64,000 nt of DNA. Origin: DATMER01 sp035536935. Lineage in GTDB: Bacteria > Acidobacteriota > Thermoanaerobaculia > Multivoradales > UBA5704. The notes below the pieces were generated by a model. It searched no databases. It was not told the origin of the DNA and saw only the letters and a program-made list of their open reading frames with translations. Positions 34,201 to 55,632 of the stretch are shown in pieces. The translations under genes were made by a program, and so were the position numbers. The stretch covers positions 22,921 to 86,920 of the forward strand of contig DATLNC010000137.1 in the NCBI GenBank assembly GCA_035536935.1, given 5' to 3'. Position 1 is the stretch's first letter. Each line of letters begins with the position of its first letter.

Positions 34201-37200
34201 CGCACGTTCCTGGCCTCTCGGCTGCCGGACTACATGGTGCCGACGTCGTTCGTGACCCTGCCGGCGCTGCCGCTGACCCGCACCGGCAAGGTGGATCGCC
34301 GGGCCCTGCCGGCTCCGGTCGAAGAGCGGCGCGAGGCCGAGCGGGCCGTTGAGAAGAGCCTCGTGGAGGAGCTTCTAGCCGGCATATGGTCCGACCTGCT
34401 CGGGGTCTCCGATGTGGCGCCGGAGGACAGCTTTTTCGAGCTGGGCGGGCAGTCGCTGCTGGCTACGCGGATGATCTCGCGGGTCCGCAGCGTGCTCGGC
34501 GTGGACCTGCCAATGCGCGCCGTGTTCGAGGAGCCGACGCTCGCCGGTTTCGCCGCTCTGGCCGAGCGGGCGCGGGAAGGCGGCGCCCAGCCGTCGCTGC
34601 CGCTGGTGCGGGTGCCGCGCACCGGGCCGCTGCCGACCTCGTTCGCCCAGCAGCGCCTCTGGTTCATCGACCAGCTCGAGCCGGGGAGCACCGCCTACAA
34701 CCTCTCGGGCGGAGTACGCCTCGCGGGACGGCTCGACGTCACGGCCCTCGCCGGAGCCCTCTCCGGGATCGTCCGGCGGCACGAGTCTCTGCGCACCGTC
34801 TTCGCGGAAGAGGACGGGCAGCCGCGCCAGGTGATCGGAGAGCCCGGCATCCTTCCCGTGACAGTCTTCGACCTCTCCGGCCTGCCCGCCGTGGCCCGTG
34901 AGGCGGAGATCCGCCGCATCGCCGCCGCCGAGGCCCGCCGGCCCTACGATCTGGCTCATGGACCTCTCATGCGCTGCACGCTGGTGCGCCTCGACGAGAG
35001 CGAGCACGCGCTCCTCGTGGGCATGCATCACATCGTGGCCGACGGCTGGTCGCTGGGCATTTTCGTCCGCGAGCTGGGGGTGCTCTACCGTGGCGACGCC
35101 TTGCCGGATCTCCCCATCCAGTACGCCGACTACGCCTCCTGGCAGAGGGACCGGCTGCGCGGCGACCTGCTCGAGGAACGGCTCGCCTGGTGGAAGTTCC
35201 ATCTCGGCGGCGCGCCCCAGGTCGTGGAGCTCCCTCTCGACCGCCCGCGCCCGGCCGTCCAGAGCTACCATGGCCGCCGCGCGTATCTGACCCTCGAAAG
35301 CGATCTGGACGGCGTGGCCCGCCGCCTCGGTGTTACCCCGTTCATGATCCTCCTCGGTGCGTTCGCCACCCTGCTGAGCCGCTATGGCAGCCAGCCCGAT
35401 GTGGTCGTGGGCACCCCGATTGCGAACCGTGGCCGGGCCGAGCTGGAAGATCTGATCGGGATGTTCGCCAACACCCTGGCGTTGCGCGTCGAGCTGTCCG
35501 GCGATCCGGGGTTCGACGAGCTCGCCCGCCGTGTGCGGCAAGTGGCGCTCGGCGCCTACGCCCATCAGGACATTCCTTTCGAGCGCTTGGTGGATGAGCT
35601 GCGGCCGGAGCGCGACCTGAGCCATGCGCCCGTGTTCCAGGTCATGCTCGCGCTGCAGAACCTGCCGGGCGCGCAGCTAGACCTTGCGGGCCTCACCCTG
35701 TCGCCGCTGGAGTTCGAGGTCGATCGGACGCAGTTCGACCTCTCCCTCTCCCTCTTTCCCCGGTCTCAGGGAGGGATGCTGGCGCGCCTGGAGTATGCCG
35801 CCGACCTCTTCGATGCCGGCACCGCGGAGCGGCTGCTCCTGCATCTGCGCAACCTTCTGGACGGGATCGTCGAGGCTCCGAAGCGGCGGCTCTCGGAGCT
35901 GCCTTTGCTCGGAGCCGTCGAACGGCAGGAATTGCTGGCGGCCGGCAACTTCACCGCGGCCGAAGTGCCCCTGCGCCTGCTTCACCAGCTCTTCGAGGAG
36001 CGCGCCGCGGAGCGACCCGAAGCGGTCGCCGTCGCGCAAGAAGGCGAGAGCCTCACGTACGGCGAGCTGAACGCCCGGGCGAACCGGCTGGCCCATCATC
36101 TGCGTGGGCTCGGCGTCGGGCCGGAGCGGCTGGTCGCAGTCTGCCTGGAGCGCTCGCCGGCCATGCTGACTGCCCTGCTCGGCGTGCTCAAGGCAGGCGG
36201 CGCCTACGTTCCGCTGGACCCGACCTACCCGGCAGACCGCGTGGCCTGGGTGCTGGAAGACAGCCGCGCCTCGGTCCTGCTCACCCAGAGCGATCTCGCA
36301 GCCACCCTTCCGGTGCCGGGGATCTCCCTCGACCGGATTGACCTCTCGGGCGAGAGCGCGGCCGACCCGGAGCCGCTCGCCGGCCCGGAGAACCTGGTCT
36401 ATGTGATCTACACCTCGGGCTCGACCGGACGTCCCAAGGGAGTGGCCGTGCGCCAGCGCGGCGCGGTCAACTTCCTGGCTTCCATGGCGCGGCAACCGGG
36501 GCTCGGACCTGACGACGCGCTGCTCGCGGTGACCACGATCGCCTTCGACATCGCGGTGCTGGAGCTGTTCCTGCCACTCTCCCGGGGCGGGCGCGTCGAG
36601 CTGGTGGATCGGGAGACGGCCGCCGATGGTCTCCGCCTGATCGAGAGGATCGCCGGCTCCGGCGCCACGGTGATGCAGGCCACGCCGGCGACCTGGCGCG
36701 TCCTCTTGGAGGCCGGCTGGGAGGGGAGCCCGGGACTCAAGGTGCTTTGCGGCGGAGAAGCCCTTCCGCCAGACCTCGCCCGCGAGCTGCTGGCCCGCAC
36801 CAGCGAACTGTGGAACGTCTACGGCCCGACCGAGACCACGGTCTGGTCCGCCATCCATCCGGTTTCCGCGGCCGACGCCGACGGCGTGCGGCCGATGCCC
36901 CTTGGCGGCGCCATCGCGAACACGGAAATCCATCTGCTCGACCGCTTCGTGGAGCCGGTACCTCCCGGTGCTCCCGGCGAGCTCTACATTGGCGGCGAGG
37001 GGCTCGCCCGCGGCTATCTGGGCCGGCCCGACCTCACCGCCGAGCGCTTCGTCCCTGATCCGTTCCGTCCAGGGGCCCGGCTCTATCGCACCGGTGACCT
37101 GGTGCGGCGCAGTTCTCGGGTCAAAGCGCAGGACGGGGCACTCGAGTTCCTGGGACGCGTGGACCACCAGGTGAAAATTCGGGGCTTCCGCATCGAGCTA

Positions 37201-37836
37201 GGCGAGATCGAGGCCGTCCTGAGCGCGCAGCCGGCGGTGCGCGAGTGCGCTGTCGTGGTGCGGGAGGATGTGCCGGGCAGCAAGCGTCTCGTGGCCTATC
37301 TGGCCCTTCACGACGCCCTTCGCGAGATAGATTTCGAGGCGCTGCGCAGCGCGTTGCGTGACAAGCTGCCGGAGTATATGGTTCCGCAGCTATTCGCGGT
37401 GCTGCCGTCGCTGCCTCTGACGCCCAACGGCAAGATCGACCGCCGCGCCCTCCTCGCCATGCCAGCGCCCGAGGGCGCGCGCGGTGCCGCAGCCGAGGCC
37501 GTGGCGCCGCGCAACCCGGTCGAGGAGATTCTGGCGGCCGTCTGGGCCGAGGTTCTCAAGCTCGACCGCGTCGGGATTCACGACAACTTCTTTTCGCTGG
37601 GCGGCGACTCCATCCTGGTCATCCAGGCGGCGACCCGGAGCCGCAAGCGGGGAGTGAGCTTCACCCCGCGCCAGCTTTTCCAGAACCAGACCATTGCCCA
37701 GCTCGCCGTCGTGGTGGACACCCTGGGAGGGCCGGGCGAGGCCGCCGTGCCCGTGCTCGCTCCGTTGACTGAATTCTCCGAGGCAGGACTGAGCCAGGAT
37801 GAGCTGGACGACCTCCTTGCCGAGCTTTCCGAGTAG
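31252..37836 (+). CDS. Nonribosomal peptide synthetase, two modules (C-A-PCP-C-A-PCP)
   Basis: The protein has 2194 residues. HHxxxDG motifs start at 180 and 1259, TSGSTG at 663 and 1721, and carrier serines at 1068 and 2120. The first adenylation domain has the same pocket (DPRHFVLRS) and the same unusual SHDPLQRD segment as the first module of the preceding synthetase. The N-terminal docking helix is also nearly the same, so this half looks like a duplicated gene front. The second adenylation domain reads DILQLGVVW (Gly) and has a seven-residue insertion (SSRVKAQ) before its A8 region. The first carrier has GGQS and the second GGDSI; the latter form is usually found ahead of epimerases, yet the protein ends about 75 residues later without one. 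It overlaps the upstream gene as ATGA. Confidence 0.97.
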   Translation: MTDDLSRRTGDLSPEKLALLVLRMKKKRAAEGPAGKPVGVTRRAGSGPAPLSFSQQRLWLLDRLEPGSTAYNMPSPIRLRGALDRSALERALGEIVRRHESLRTTFAEREDEPVQVVLAPRSFHLPLADLSGVPEEVRAVEGRQLVIEDKRPFDLERGPLFRAALVRLAPEEHLLLLDMHHIVSDGWSFGIFYRELAAVYGAFAEGRPSPLPELPVQYADFSIWQREWLQGPVLEEQLSYWRERLAGVPPALEMPVDRLRPAVQAHRGSNVVLVLPPALTARLHELSLREGTSPFMTLLAAFQLLLSRLSGQDDVVVGSPSAGRSRVEVEGLIGLFLNTLVLRTDLSGEPTFRELLGRVKTVVLGAYRYQAIPFERLLEEIQPERQLSRTPIFQVLFNFVSLSDMSLDLPGLQVDSMRLREPESKFDFTLYVNELAESFQCNLVYNADLFDRERIVEMLRQLESLLEQASANPERRIGDLSLVTPISAALLPDPAQPLSREWRGAVHEALARSAERHPERIAVRDALGTSWSYAELESRANRLAHFLVSRGVEKGEAVAVWAHRSAPLVQALLGTLKAGAAFMVLDPAYPVPRLLDYLRIGRPAAWVTVPGAPPPPAEVEEAAAAFCRCRAELRLDLETLSGFPETDPGVPVGPYDAACITFTSGSTGVPKGVIGSHTPLTHFYPWMGERFSLGGDDRFGMLSALSHDPLQRDVFTPVWFGAGMVLPDPDRIGTPGYLAGWLRSERVTVLHLTPAMMEMVLDSTDNGPEPILELPDLRRAFVVGDLLKKGDVEHLQKIAPSVVCVNLYGSTETQRSVSFFEVPRAGSSLGKEVLPLGRGMGGEDGCQLLVLNRAGRLAGIGEAGEIHLRSRHLARGYLGDEALTAERFLPNPLVAAREEGDRVYKTGDLGRYLPDGGVEFAGRADFQVKLRGFRIELGEVEAALARFPGVRECVVVVREDRPGDRRLVGYLVTADSLPAQRDLRTFLASRLPDYMVPTSFVTLPALPLTRTGKVDRRALPAPVEERREAERAVEKSLVEELLAGIWSDLLGVSDVAPEDSFFELGGQSLLATRMISRVRSVLGVDLPMRAVFEEPTLAGFAALAERAREGGAQPSLPLVRVPRTGPLPTSFAQQRLWFIDQLEPGSTAYNLSGGVRLAGRLDVTALAGALSGIVRRHESLRTVFAEEDGQPRQVIGEPGILPVTVFDLSGLPAVAREAEIRRIAAAEARRPYDLAHGPLMRCTLVRLDESEHALLVGMHHIVADGWSLGIFVRELGVLYRGDALPDLPIQYADYASWQRDRLRGDLLEERLAWWKFHLGGAPQVVELPLDRPRPAVQSYHGRRAYLTLESDLDGVARRLGVTPFMILLGAFATLLSRYGSQPDVVVGTPIANRGRAELEDLIGMFANTLALRVELSGDPGFDELARRVRQVALGAYAHQDIPFERLVDELRPERDLSHAPVFQVMLALQNLPGAQLDLAGLTLSPLEFEVDRTQFDLSLSLFPRSQGGMLARLEYAADLFDAGTAERLLLHLRNLLDGIVEAPKRRLSELPLLGAVERQELLAAGNFTAAEVPLRLLHQLFEERAAERPEAVAVAQEGESLTYGELNARANRLAHHLRGLGVGPERLVAVCLERSPAMLTALLGVLKAGGAYVPLDPTYPADRVAWVLEDSRASVLLTQSDLAATLPVPGISLDRIDLSGESAADPEPLAGPENLVYVIYTSGSTGRPKGVAVRQRGAVNFLASMARQPGLGPDDALLAVTTIAFDIAVLELFLPLSRGGRVELVDRETAADGLRLIERIAGSGATVMQATPATWRVLLEAGWEGSPGLKVLCGGEALPPDLARELLARTSELWNVYGPTETTVWSAIHPVSAADADGVRPMPLGGAIANTEIHLLDRFVEPVPPGAPGELYIGGEGLARGYLGRPDLTAERFVPDPFRPGARLYRTGDLVRRSSRVKAQDGALEFLGRVDHQVKIRGFRIELGEIEAVLSAQPAVRECAVVVREDVPGSKRLVAYLALHDALREIDFEALRSALRDKLPEYMVPQLFAVLPSLPLTPNGKIDRRALLAMPAPEGARGAAAEAVAPRNPVEEILAAVWAEVLKLDRVGIHDNFFSLGGDSILVIQAATRSRKRGVSFTPRQLFQNQTIAQLAVVVDTLGGPGEAAVPVLAPLTEFSEAGLSQDELDDLLAELSE

Positions 37837-37841
37837 AAAGG
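37835..37841 (+). promoter_or_regulatory. Ribosome binding site deciding the start at 37849
   Basis: AGAAAGG lies seven bases before the ATG at 37849. The in-frame TTG at 37846 is one codon earlier and closer to the site, so the ATG is the better start. Confidence 0.6.
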
Positions 37842-37848
37842 TTTTTTG

Positions 37849-50927
<13,079 letters not shown>

Positions 50928-50975
50928 CCGGAATGCCGACCGGCCTCGCGCTCCACACACAACACGGAGATTCAG

Positions 50976-53900
50976 ATGACGGAAACCGATATCGCCAAGC
51001 GCATCGCCGAGCTTCCGCTCGAGAAGCGCGCGCTCCTCTTCCAGCAGCTCCAGAAGCAGAGGGAGAAGGAAAAGGAGCAGGCTGAAGAAATACTGCGTAT
51101 CCCCAAGCTGCCGCGCGAGAGCGAGACCTATCCGCTCTCGTTCGCTCAGCAGCGCCTCTGGTTCCTGAACCAGTTCGAGCCCGAGAGCCCGGAGTACAAC
51201 ATCCCGCAGGCGTTCCGCATCGAGGGCGACCTGGACCGCGAGGTCATGCAGCGCGCCCTGCGCGAGGTCGTGCGCCGCCACGAGACCCTGCGCACCACCT
51301 TCCGCTCCGTGGAAGGCGAGCCCGCCCAGGTCATCGCCCAGGTGGTCGACATGGAAGTGCCCTTCGTCGACGCCCGCGAACGTGTAAAAACCATCGAAGA
51401 GGCCTGGCCCGAAGCGCTGCGCATGGCCGCCGCCGACGCCAAGGAGCCTTTCGACCTGACGCTCGGGCCGCTCATGCGGGCGAAGCTCTTCCGCAGCGGA
51501 GAGCGCGAATACCTGCTCTATTACAACGTCCATCACATCGCCTACGACGGCTGGTCCATGGGCATCTTCGCCCGCGAGCTGACCGCGGTCTACGACGCCT
51601 TCGCGGCCGGGCTCCCTTCGCCCCTGCCCGAGATGCCGATCCAATATCTCGACTTCGGCATCTGGCAGCGGCATTGGCTGTCGGGCGAGATCCTCGAGAA
51701 GCAGCTCTCCTACTGGCGCCGGCAGCTCGGCTCGGTGCCGCCGCTGGAGCTGCCCACCGACCGGCCGCGTCCGGCGGTGCGCACCCACAACGGCGTCGCC
51801 GTCCCCATGGTCTTCGAGGACCGGCTGCAACAGAGCCTCAAGGCTTTCGCCCAGCGCGAGGGCTCGACGCTCTTCATCGTCTTCACCGCCGCCTTCAAGG
51901 CCCTCCTGCACCACTGGACGACCCAGGAGGACATCTCGGTCGGCACGCTCATCGCCAACCGGCGCCTGCCCGAGATCGAGGGGCTGATCGGCTTCTTCGC
52001 CAATAGCCTGGTGCTGCGCACCGACCTGTCGGGCGACCCGACCTTCCGCGAGCTGCTGGGCCGCGAGCGCAATGTTTCGCTCGATGCCTACGCCCATCAG
52101 GACGTCCCTTTCGAGAAGCTGGTCGAGGAGCTCAATCCGCCCCGCGACATGGCGCGCACGCCGCTGTTCCAGGTGATGCTCATCCTGCTCAACGCGCCGG
52201 GCGAGGCTCTCGACCTGCCGGGCCTGAAGCTCAGGCCGGTCGCGATCGACAGCCGCACCTCGAAGACGGAGCTGACGTTCTACCTGACCGATACGGCCAA
52301 GGGGATCGACGGCTTCGTCGAGTACAACACCGACCTCTTCGACCGCGCGACGATCACGCGCCTGATCGGCCACTACACGCGGCTGCTCGAGACGGTGACA
52401 GTCACCCCCGACGTGCGGCTCTCCGAGCTGCCGCTGCTCTCCGACGAAGAGCGCCGCCAGGTGCTCGTGGACTGGAACGCGACCCGGGCCGAGATTCCTC
52501 CCACCACGCTCCACGGCTGGATCGAGGAGCGGGTCAAGCAGGCGCCGGAGTCAATCGCGGTCGAGTTCGAGGAGAGCCGACTGACCTATGGCGAGCTCGA
52601 CCGACGGGCGAACCGCCTGGCGCGCTACCTGCGCGGGCTCGGCGTGGGGACGGACATCCTGGTGGGCCTCGCCATGGAGCGCTCGCTCGACATGCTGGTC
52701 GGCGTGCTCGCGGTGCTCAAGTCGGGAGGCGCCTACGTGCCGATCGATCCGGAGTACCCGAAAGAGCGCCTCACGCACATGTTCGAGGACTCGCGGGTGC
52801 CCGTGCTGGTCACGCAGCAAAGCCTCCTGGAACGGCTGCCCGAGCACGGCGCCCGGGTCGTCGCGGTCGATCGCGACGCCGCGATCATTGCGGCGGAGAG
52901 CGGAGAGCCGTTCGAAAGCGGCTCCTCGGCCCAGAGCCTGGCTTATGTGATCTATACCTCCGGCTCGACCGGCAAGCCGAAAGGCGTGCAGATCCCGCAC
53001 TCGGCCGTGGTCAACTTCCTCAACTCGATGAGCAAGAAGCCCGGGCTGACGAGCGCGGACACGCTGCTCGCGGTGACCACGCTCTCGTTCGACATCGCGG
53101 GCCTCGAGCTCTACCTGCCGCTCGTCTGCGGCGCGCGGCTGCTGCTGGTCTCGCGCGAGACCACGCAGGCCGGCGAGAAGCTCAAGGAAATCCTGGAGCA
53201 GAAGGGCGTCACCGCCATGCAGGCCACGCCCGCGACCTGGCGCCTGCTGCTCGCGGCCGGATGGCTGGGGGACCGCAACCTCAAGATCCTCTGCGGCGGC
53301 GAGGCGCTGCCGCGCGATCTGGCGAACCAGCTCCTCGGCGCCTGCGGCTCGCTGTGGAACGTCTACGGGCCCACCGAGGCGACGATCTGGTCGACGCTCG
53401 ACCGGGTGGAATCCGCGGGACCGATCACCATCGGCCGCCCGCTCGACAACACCGAGATCTATCTCGTTTCGCGGCAGCTCAACCCGGTGCCGGTCGGAGT
53501 GCCCGGCGAGCTGCTGATCGGCGGCGCGGGCCTGTCGCGCGGCTACCGCGGCCGGCCGGACCTCACCGCCGAGAAGTTCATCGCCCATCCGTTTGCTGAT
53601 CAGCGGCGGGAGCCGGGCGCGCGCCTCTACCGGACGGGCGACCTCGCCCGGCAACTGGCCGACGGCCGCATCGACTTCCTCGGCCGCATCGATCATCAAG
53701 TGAAAGTGCGCGGCTTCCGCATCGAGCTCGGCGACATCGAATCCGCGCTCGAGCAGCACCCCGCGATCGCCCAGGGCGTGGTCGTGGCGCGTGAGGACAC
53801 GCCGGGCAACAAGCAGCTCGCTGCTTATGCAGTGATCACTCCCGGCGCGGAAGCGCCCACCGTGACCGATCTCCGCGCCTGGCTCAAGGACAAGCTGCCG

Positions 53901-55616
53901 GAGTACATGGTGCCCGCCCTCTACACCTTCTTGCCGGCGATGCCGCTGACGCCCAACGGCAAGGTGGACCGCCGCGCCCTGCCGGCTCCGGACCGCGCCA
54001 CCGCCGCCCGCGAATATGTAGCGCCGCGCGACGAGAAGGAAGAGTTCTTCTGCGGCCTCTGGCAGGAGCTCCTCAACCTCGAGCGGGTCGGCATCAACGA
54101 CGACTTCTTCGAGCTCGGCGGCGACTCGCTGCTGGTCATCCGCGTGGTGACCAAGGCGAACAAGGCCGCCATGGGCATCACCACCAAGCAGGTCTTCCAG
54201 CACCGCACCGTGGCCGAGCTGGCGACGGTCGCGGGCACCATCGAGATCCTGGCGGAGCAGGAGCCGTACTCGGGGCCGCTCCCGTGGACGCCGGCGCAGC
54301 TCCACTTCCTGGAGCAGCAGCACCCCAACCCCGATTTCCACACCATCGGCATGCTGTTCGAGCCCAAGGACGGCGACCTGCGGGTCGATCTGTTCCGGCG
54401 CGCCATGGAGCACGTCATGCTCCACCACGACAACCTGCGCGTGCGCACGGTGGGGGATGGAAAGGACATGAGCCTCTTCATCGACCCGCCGGGCGCTCCC
54501 GTCAACGTGCTGAGCGTCGACCTCTCGTCCGTCCCCGAGGAAAACCGGTTCAAGGCGATGGCCGCGGCCGTGCGCCAACTGGTGGTAAGCTGCAAGATGT
54601 CCGAAGGCAATCTGGTGCGGATCGCCCTGTTCGATTTCGAGCCGGGCAAGGTGAGATTTCTCCACATTGCCGCGCAGTACATGTCCGGCGACATCAACTC
54701 CTGGCCCATCCTGCTGGACGACCTGGACGCCGCGTACCTCAGGCTCGAAGCCGGACAGCCGATCGAGGTGCCGCGCAAGACGACCTCGGCGCGGCAGTGG
54801 GCGGAACGCCTGGCGGAGCGCGCGAAGCCCGGCGGCATGCCGCAGCAGGAGCTGGACTACTGGCTGGCGCAGGCGCCGCACAACCCTCCCCGGTTCCCGA
54901 TGGATCACGAGATCGGGCCGAACAGTTGGGTGGCGGCGCGCTTCCAGCCCGCGGAGTTCGACCTGGAGGAGACCGAGATCCTCCTTTCCAGGGTGCCGCG
55001 GTTCCTCGGCGTGCAGATCGACGCCGTGCTGGTGACCGCCGTCCTCTCCGCGTTCGAAAGCTGGGTCGGCACGCGCTCGCTGCCGGTCTCGCTCCTCGGA
55101 CACGGGCGCGAGGCGCTCTACGACGACATGGACCTGACCCGCACGGTGGGCTGGTTCAACACGATCTACCCGGTGCTGCTCGACATGGGACCGGACCCGG
55201 ATCTGATCGCAAGCGCGCGCGAGCTGAACCGCCAGCTCCGCCGCATTCCGCACGGCGGCACCGGCTTCGGCATCCTGCGCTATCTGAGCAGCGATCCCGA
55301 CGTCGTGGCGCACATGAACAAAGCCCTGGAGCCGCAGGTGTTCTTCAACTACCTCGGCCCGGACAACACGAAGGAGCTCGGACGGCTGACCAAGGCCGAC
55401 ACGTTCGGCGGCTATCACCAGGACCGGCATACCCGGAGACTCTGCCCGATCACGATCGGCGTCTACGTCAACAAGGACAAGATGCTGATCAAGTGGGAAC
55501 ACAACACAAACCTGCACAAGGTCGAAACTGTCAAGGCGCTGGCGCAGCGTTGCGGAGACGTACTGCGCTGGTTCGTGAACGATTACCGGACCCGCGGCGC
55601 TGGCGCCGCTTCTTAA
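50976..55616 (+). CDS. Terminal nonribosomal peptide synthetase, C-A-PCP-E* with degenerate epimerase-type domain
   Basis: This 1546-residue protein opens with a charged helix (LEKRALLFQQLQKQ) that resembles a docking segment. Its condensation motif HHIAYDG is at 186, TSGSTG at 661, and the carrier serine is Ser1051 in GGDSL. The adenylation pocket reads DILQLGVIW (Gly). From about 1095 to the end is an epimerization-type domain with GHGRE near 1375, RTVGWF and FNYLG motifs but no catalytic histidines. There is no thioesterase or reductase. As the last synthetase before the exporter it probably carries the mature chain. Release may use this domain, a thioesterase outside the window, or the SGNH hydrolase downstream; the sequence does not show which. 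Confidence 0.96.
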   Translation: MTETDIAKRIAELPLEKRALLFQQLQKQREKEKEQAEEILRIPKLPRESETYPLSFAQQRLWFLNQFEPESPEYNIPQAFRIEGDLDREVMQRALREVVRRHETLRTTFRSVEGEPAQVIAQVVDMEVPFVDARERVKTIEEAWPEALRMAAADAKEPFDLTLGPLMRAKLFRSGEREYLLYYNVHHIAYDGWSMGIFARELTAVYDAFAAGLPSPLPEMPIQYLDFGIWQRHWLSGEILEKQLSYWRRQLGSVPPLELPTDRPRPAVRTHNGVAVPMVFEDRLQQSLKAFAQREGSTLFIVFTAAFKALLHHWTTQEDISVGTLIANRRLPEIEGLIGFFANSLVLRTDLSGDPTFRELLGRERNVSLDAYAHQDVPFEKLVEELNPPRDMARTPLFQVMLILLNAPGEALDLPGLKLRPVAIDSRTSKTELTFYLTDTAKGIDGFVEYNTDLFDRATITRLIGHYTRLLETVTVTPDVRLSELPLLSDEERRQVLVDWNATRAEIPPTTLHGWIEERVKQAPESIAVEFEESRLTYGELDRRANRLARYLRGLGVGTDILVGLAMERSLDMLVGVLAVLKSGGAYVPIDPEYPKERLTHMFEDSRVPVLVTQQSLLERLPEHGARVVAVDRDAAIIAAESGEPFESGSSAQSLAYVIYTSGSTGKPKGVQIPHSAVVNFLNSMSKKPGLTSADTLLAVTTLSFDIAGLELYLPLVCGARLLLVSRETTQAGEKLKEILEQKGVTAMQATPATWRLLLAAGWLGDRNLKILCGGEALPRDLANQLLGACGSLWNVYGPTEATIWSTLDRVESAGPITIGRPLDNTEIYLVSRQLNPVPVGVPGELLIGGAGLSRGYRGRPDLTAEKFIAHPFADQRREPGARLYRTGDLARQLADGRIDFLGRIDHQVKVRGFRIELGDIESALEQHPAIAQGVVVAREDTPGNKQLAAYAVITPGAEAPTVTDLRAWLKDKLPEYMVPALYTFLPAMPLTPNGKVDRRALPAPDRATAAREYVAPRDEKEEFFCGLWQELLNLERVGINDDFFELGGDSLLVIRVVTKANKAAMGITTKQVFQHRTVAELATVAGTIEILAEQEPYSGPLPWTPAQLHFLEQQHPNPDFHTIGMLFEPKDGDLRVDLFRRAMEHVMLHHDNLRVRTVGDGKDMSLFIDPPGAPVNVLSVDLSSVPEENRFKAMAAAVRQLVVSCKMSEGNLVRIALFDFEPGKVRFLHIAAQYMSGDINSWPILLDDLDAAYLRLEAGQPIEVPRKTTSARQWAERLAERAKPGGMPQQELDYWLAQAPHNPPRFPMDHEIGPNSWVAARFQPAEFDLEETEILLSRVPRFLGVQIDAVLVTAVLSAFESWVGTRSLPVSLLGHGREALYDDMDLTRTVGWFNTIYPVLLDMGPDPDLIASARELNRQLRRIPHGGTGFGILRYLSSDPDVVAHMNKALEPQVFFNYLGPDNTKELGRLTKADTFGGYHQDRHTRRLCPITIGVYVNKDKMLIKWEHNTNLHKVETVKALAQRCGDVLRWFVNDYRTRGAGAAS
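54259..55577 (+). other. Degenerate epimerization-type domain ending the assembly line
   Basis: The fold is recognisable from WTPAQ at the start, GHGRE, RTVGWF, GILRYL and FNYLG. The HHxxxDG position reads QYMSGDI (Gln1234-Tyr1235 replacing both His), with the downstream SWPILLDDL aligning to the normal SWRILLEDL. The residue before GHGRE, normally the conserved Glu of EGHGRE, is Leu. Canonical epimerisation is therefore unlikely. It recalls the non-catalytic X domain of glycopeptide synthetases, which recruits oxygenases, and a binding or release role is inferred from that. Confidence 0.85.
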
Positions 55617-55632
55617 GCTCGAAGGGAAATCA

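Noticed and set aside
55000..55616. Thioesterase or reductase domain at the end of the last synthetase
   Set aside because: No GxSxG or Rossmann motif is present; the sequence fits the end of an epimerase-type domain.
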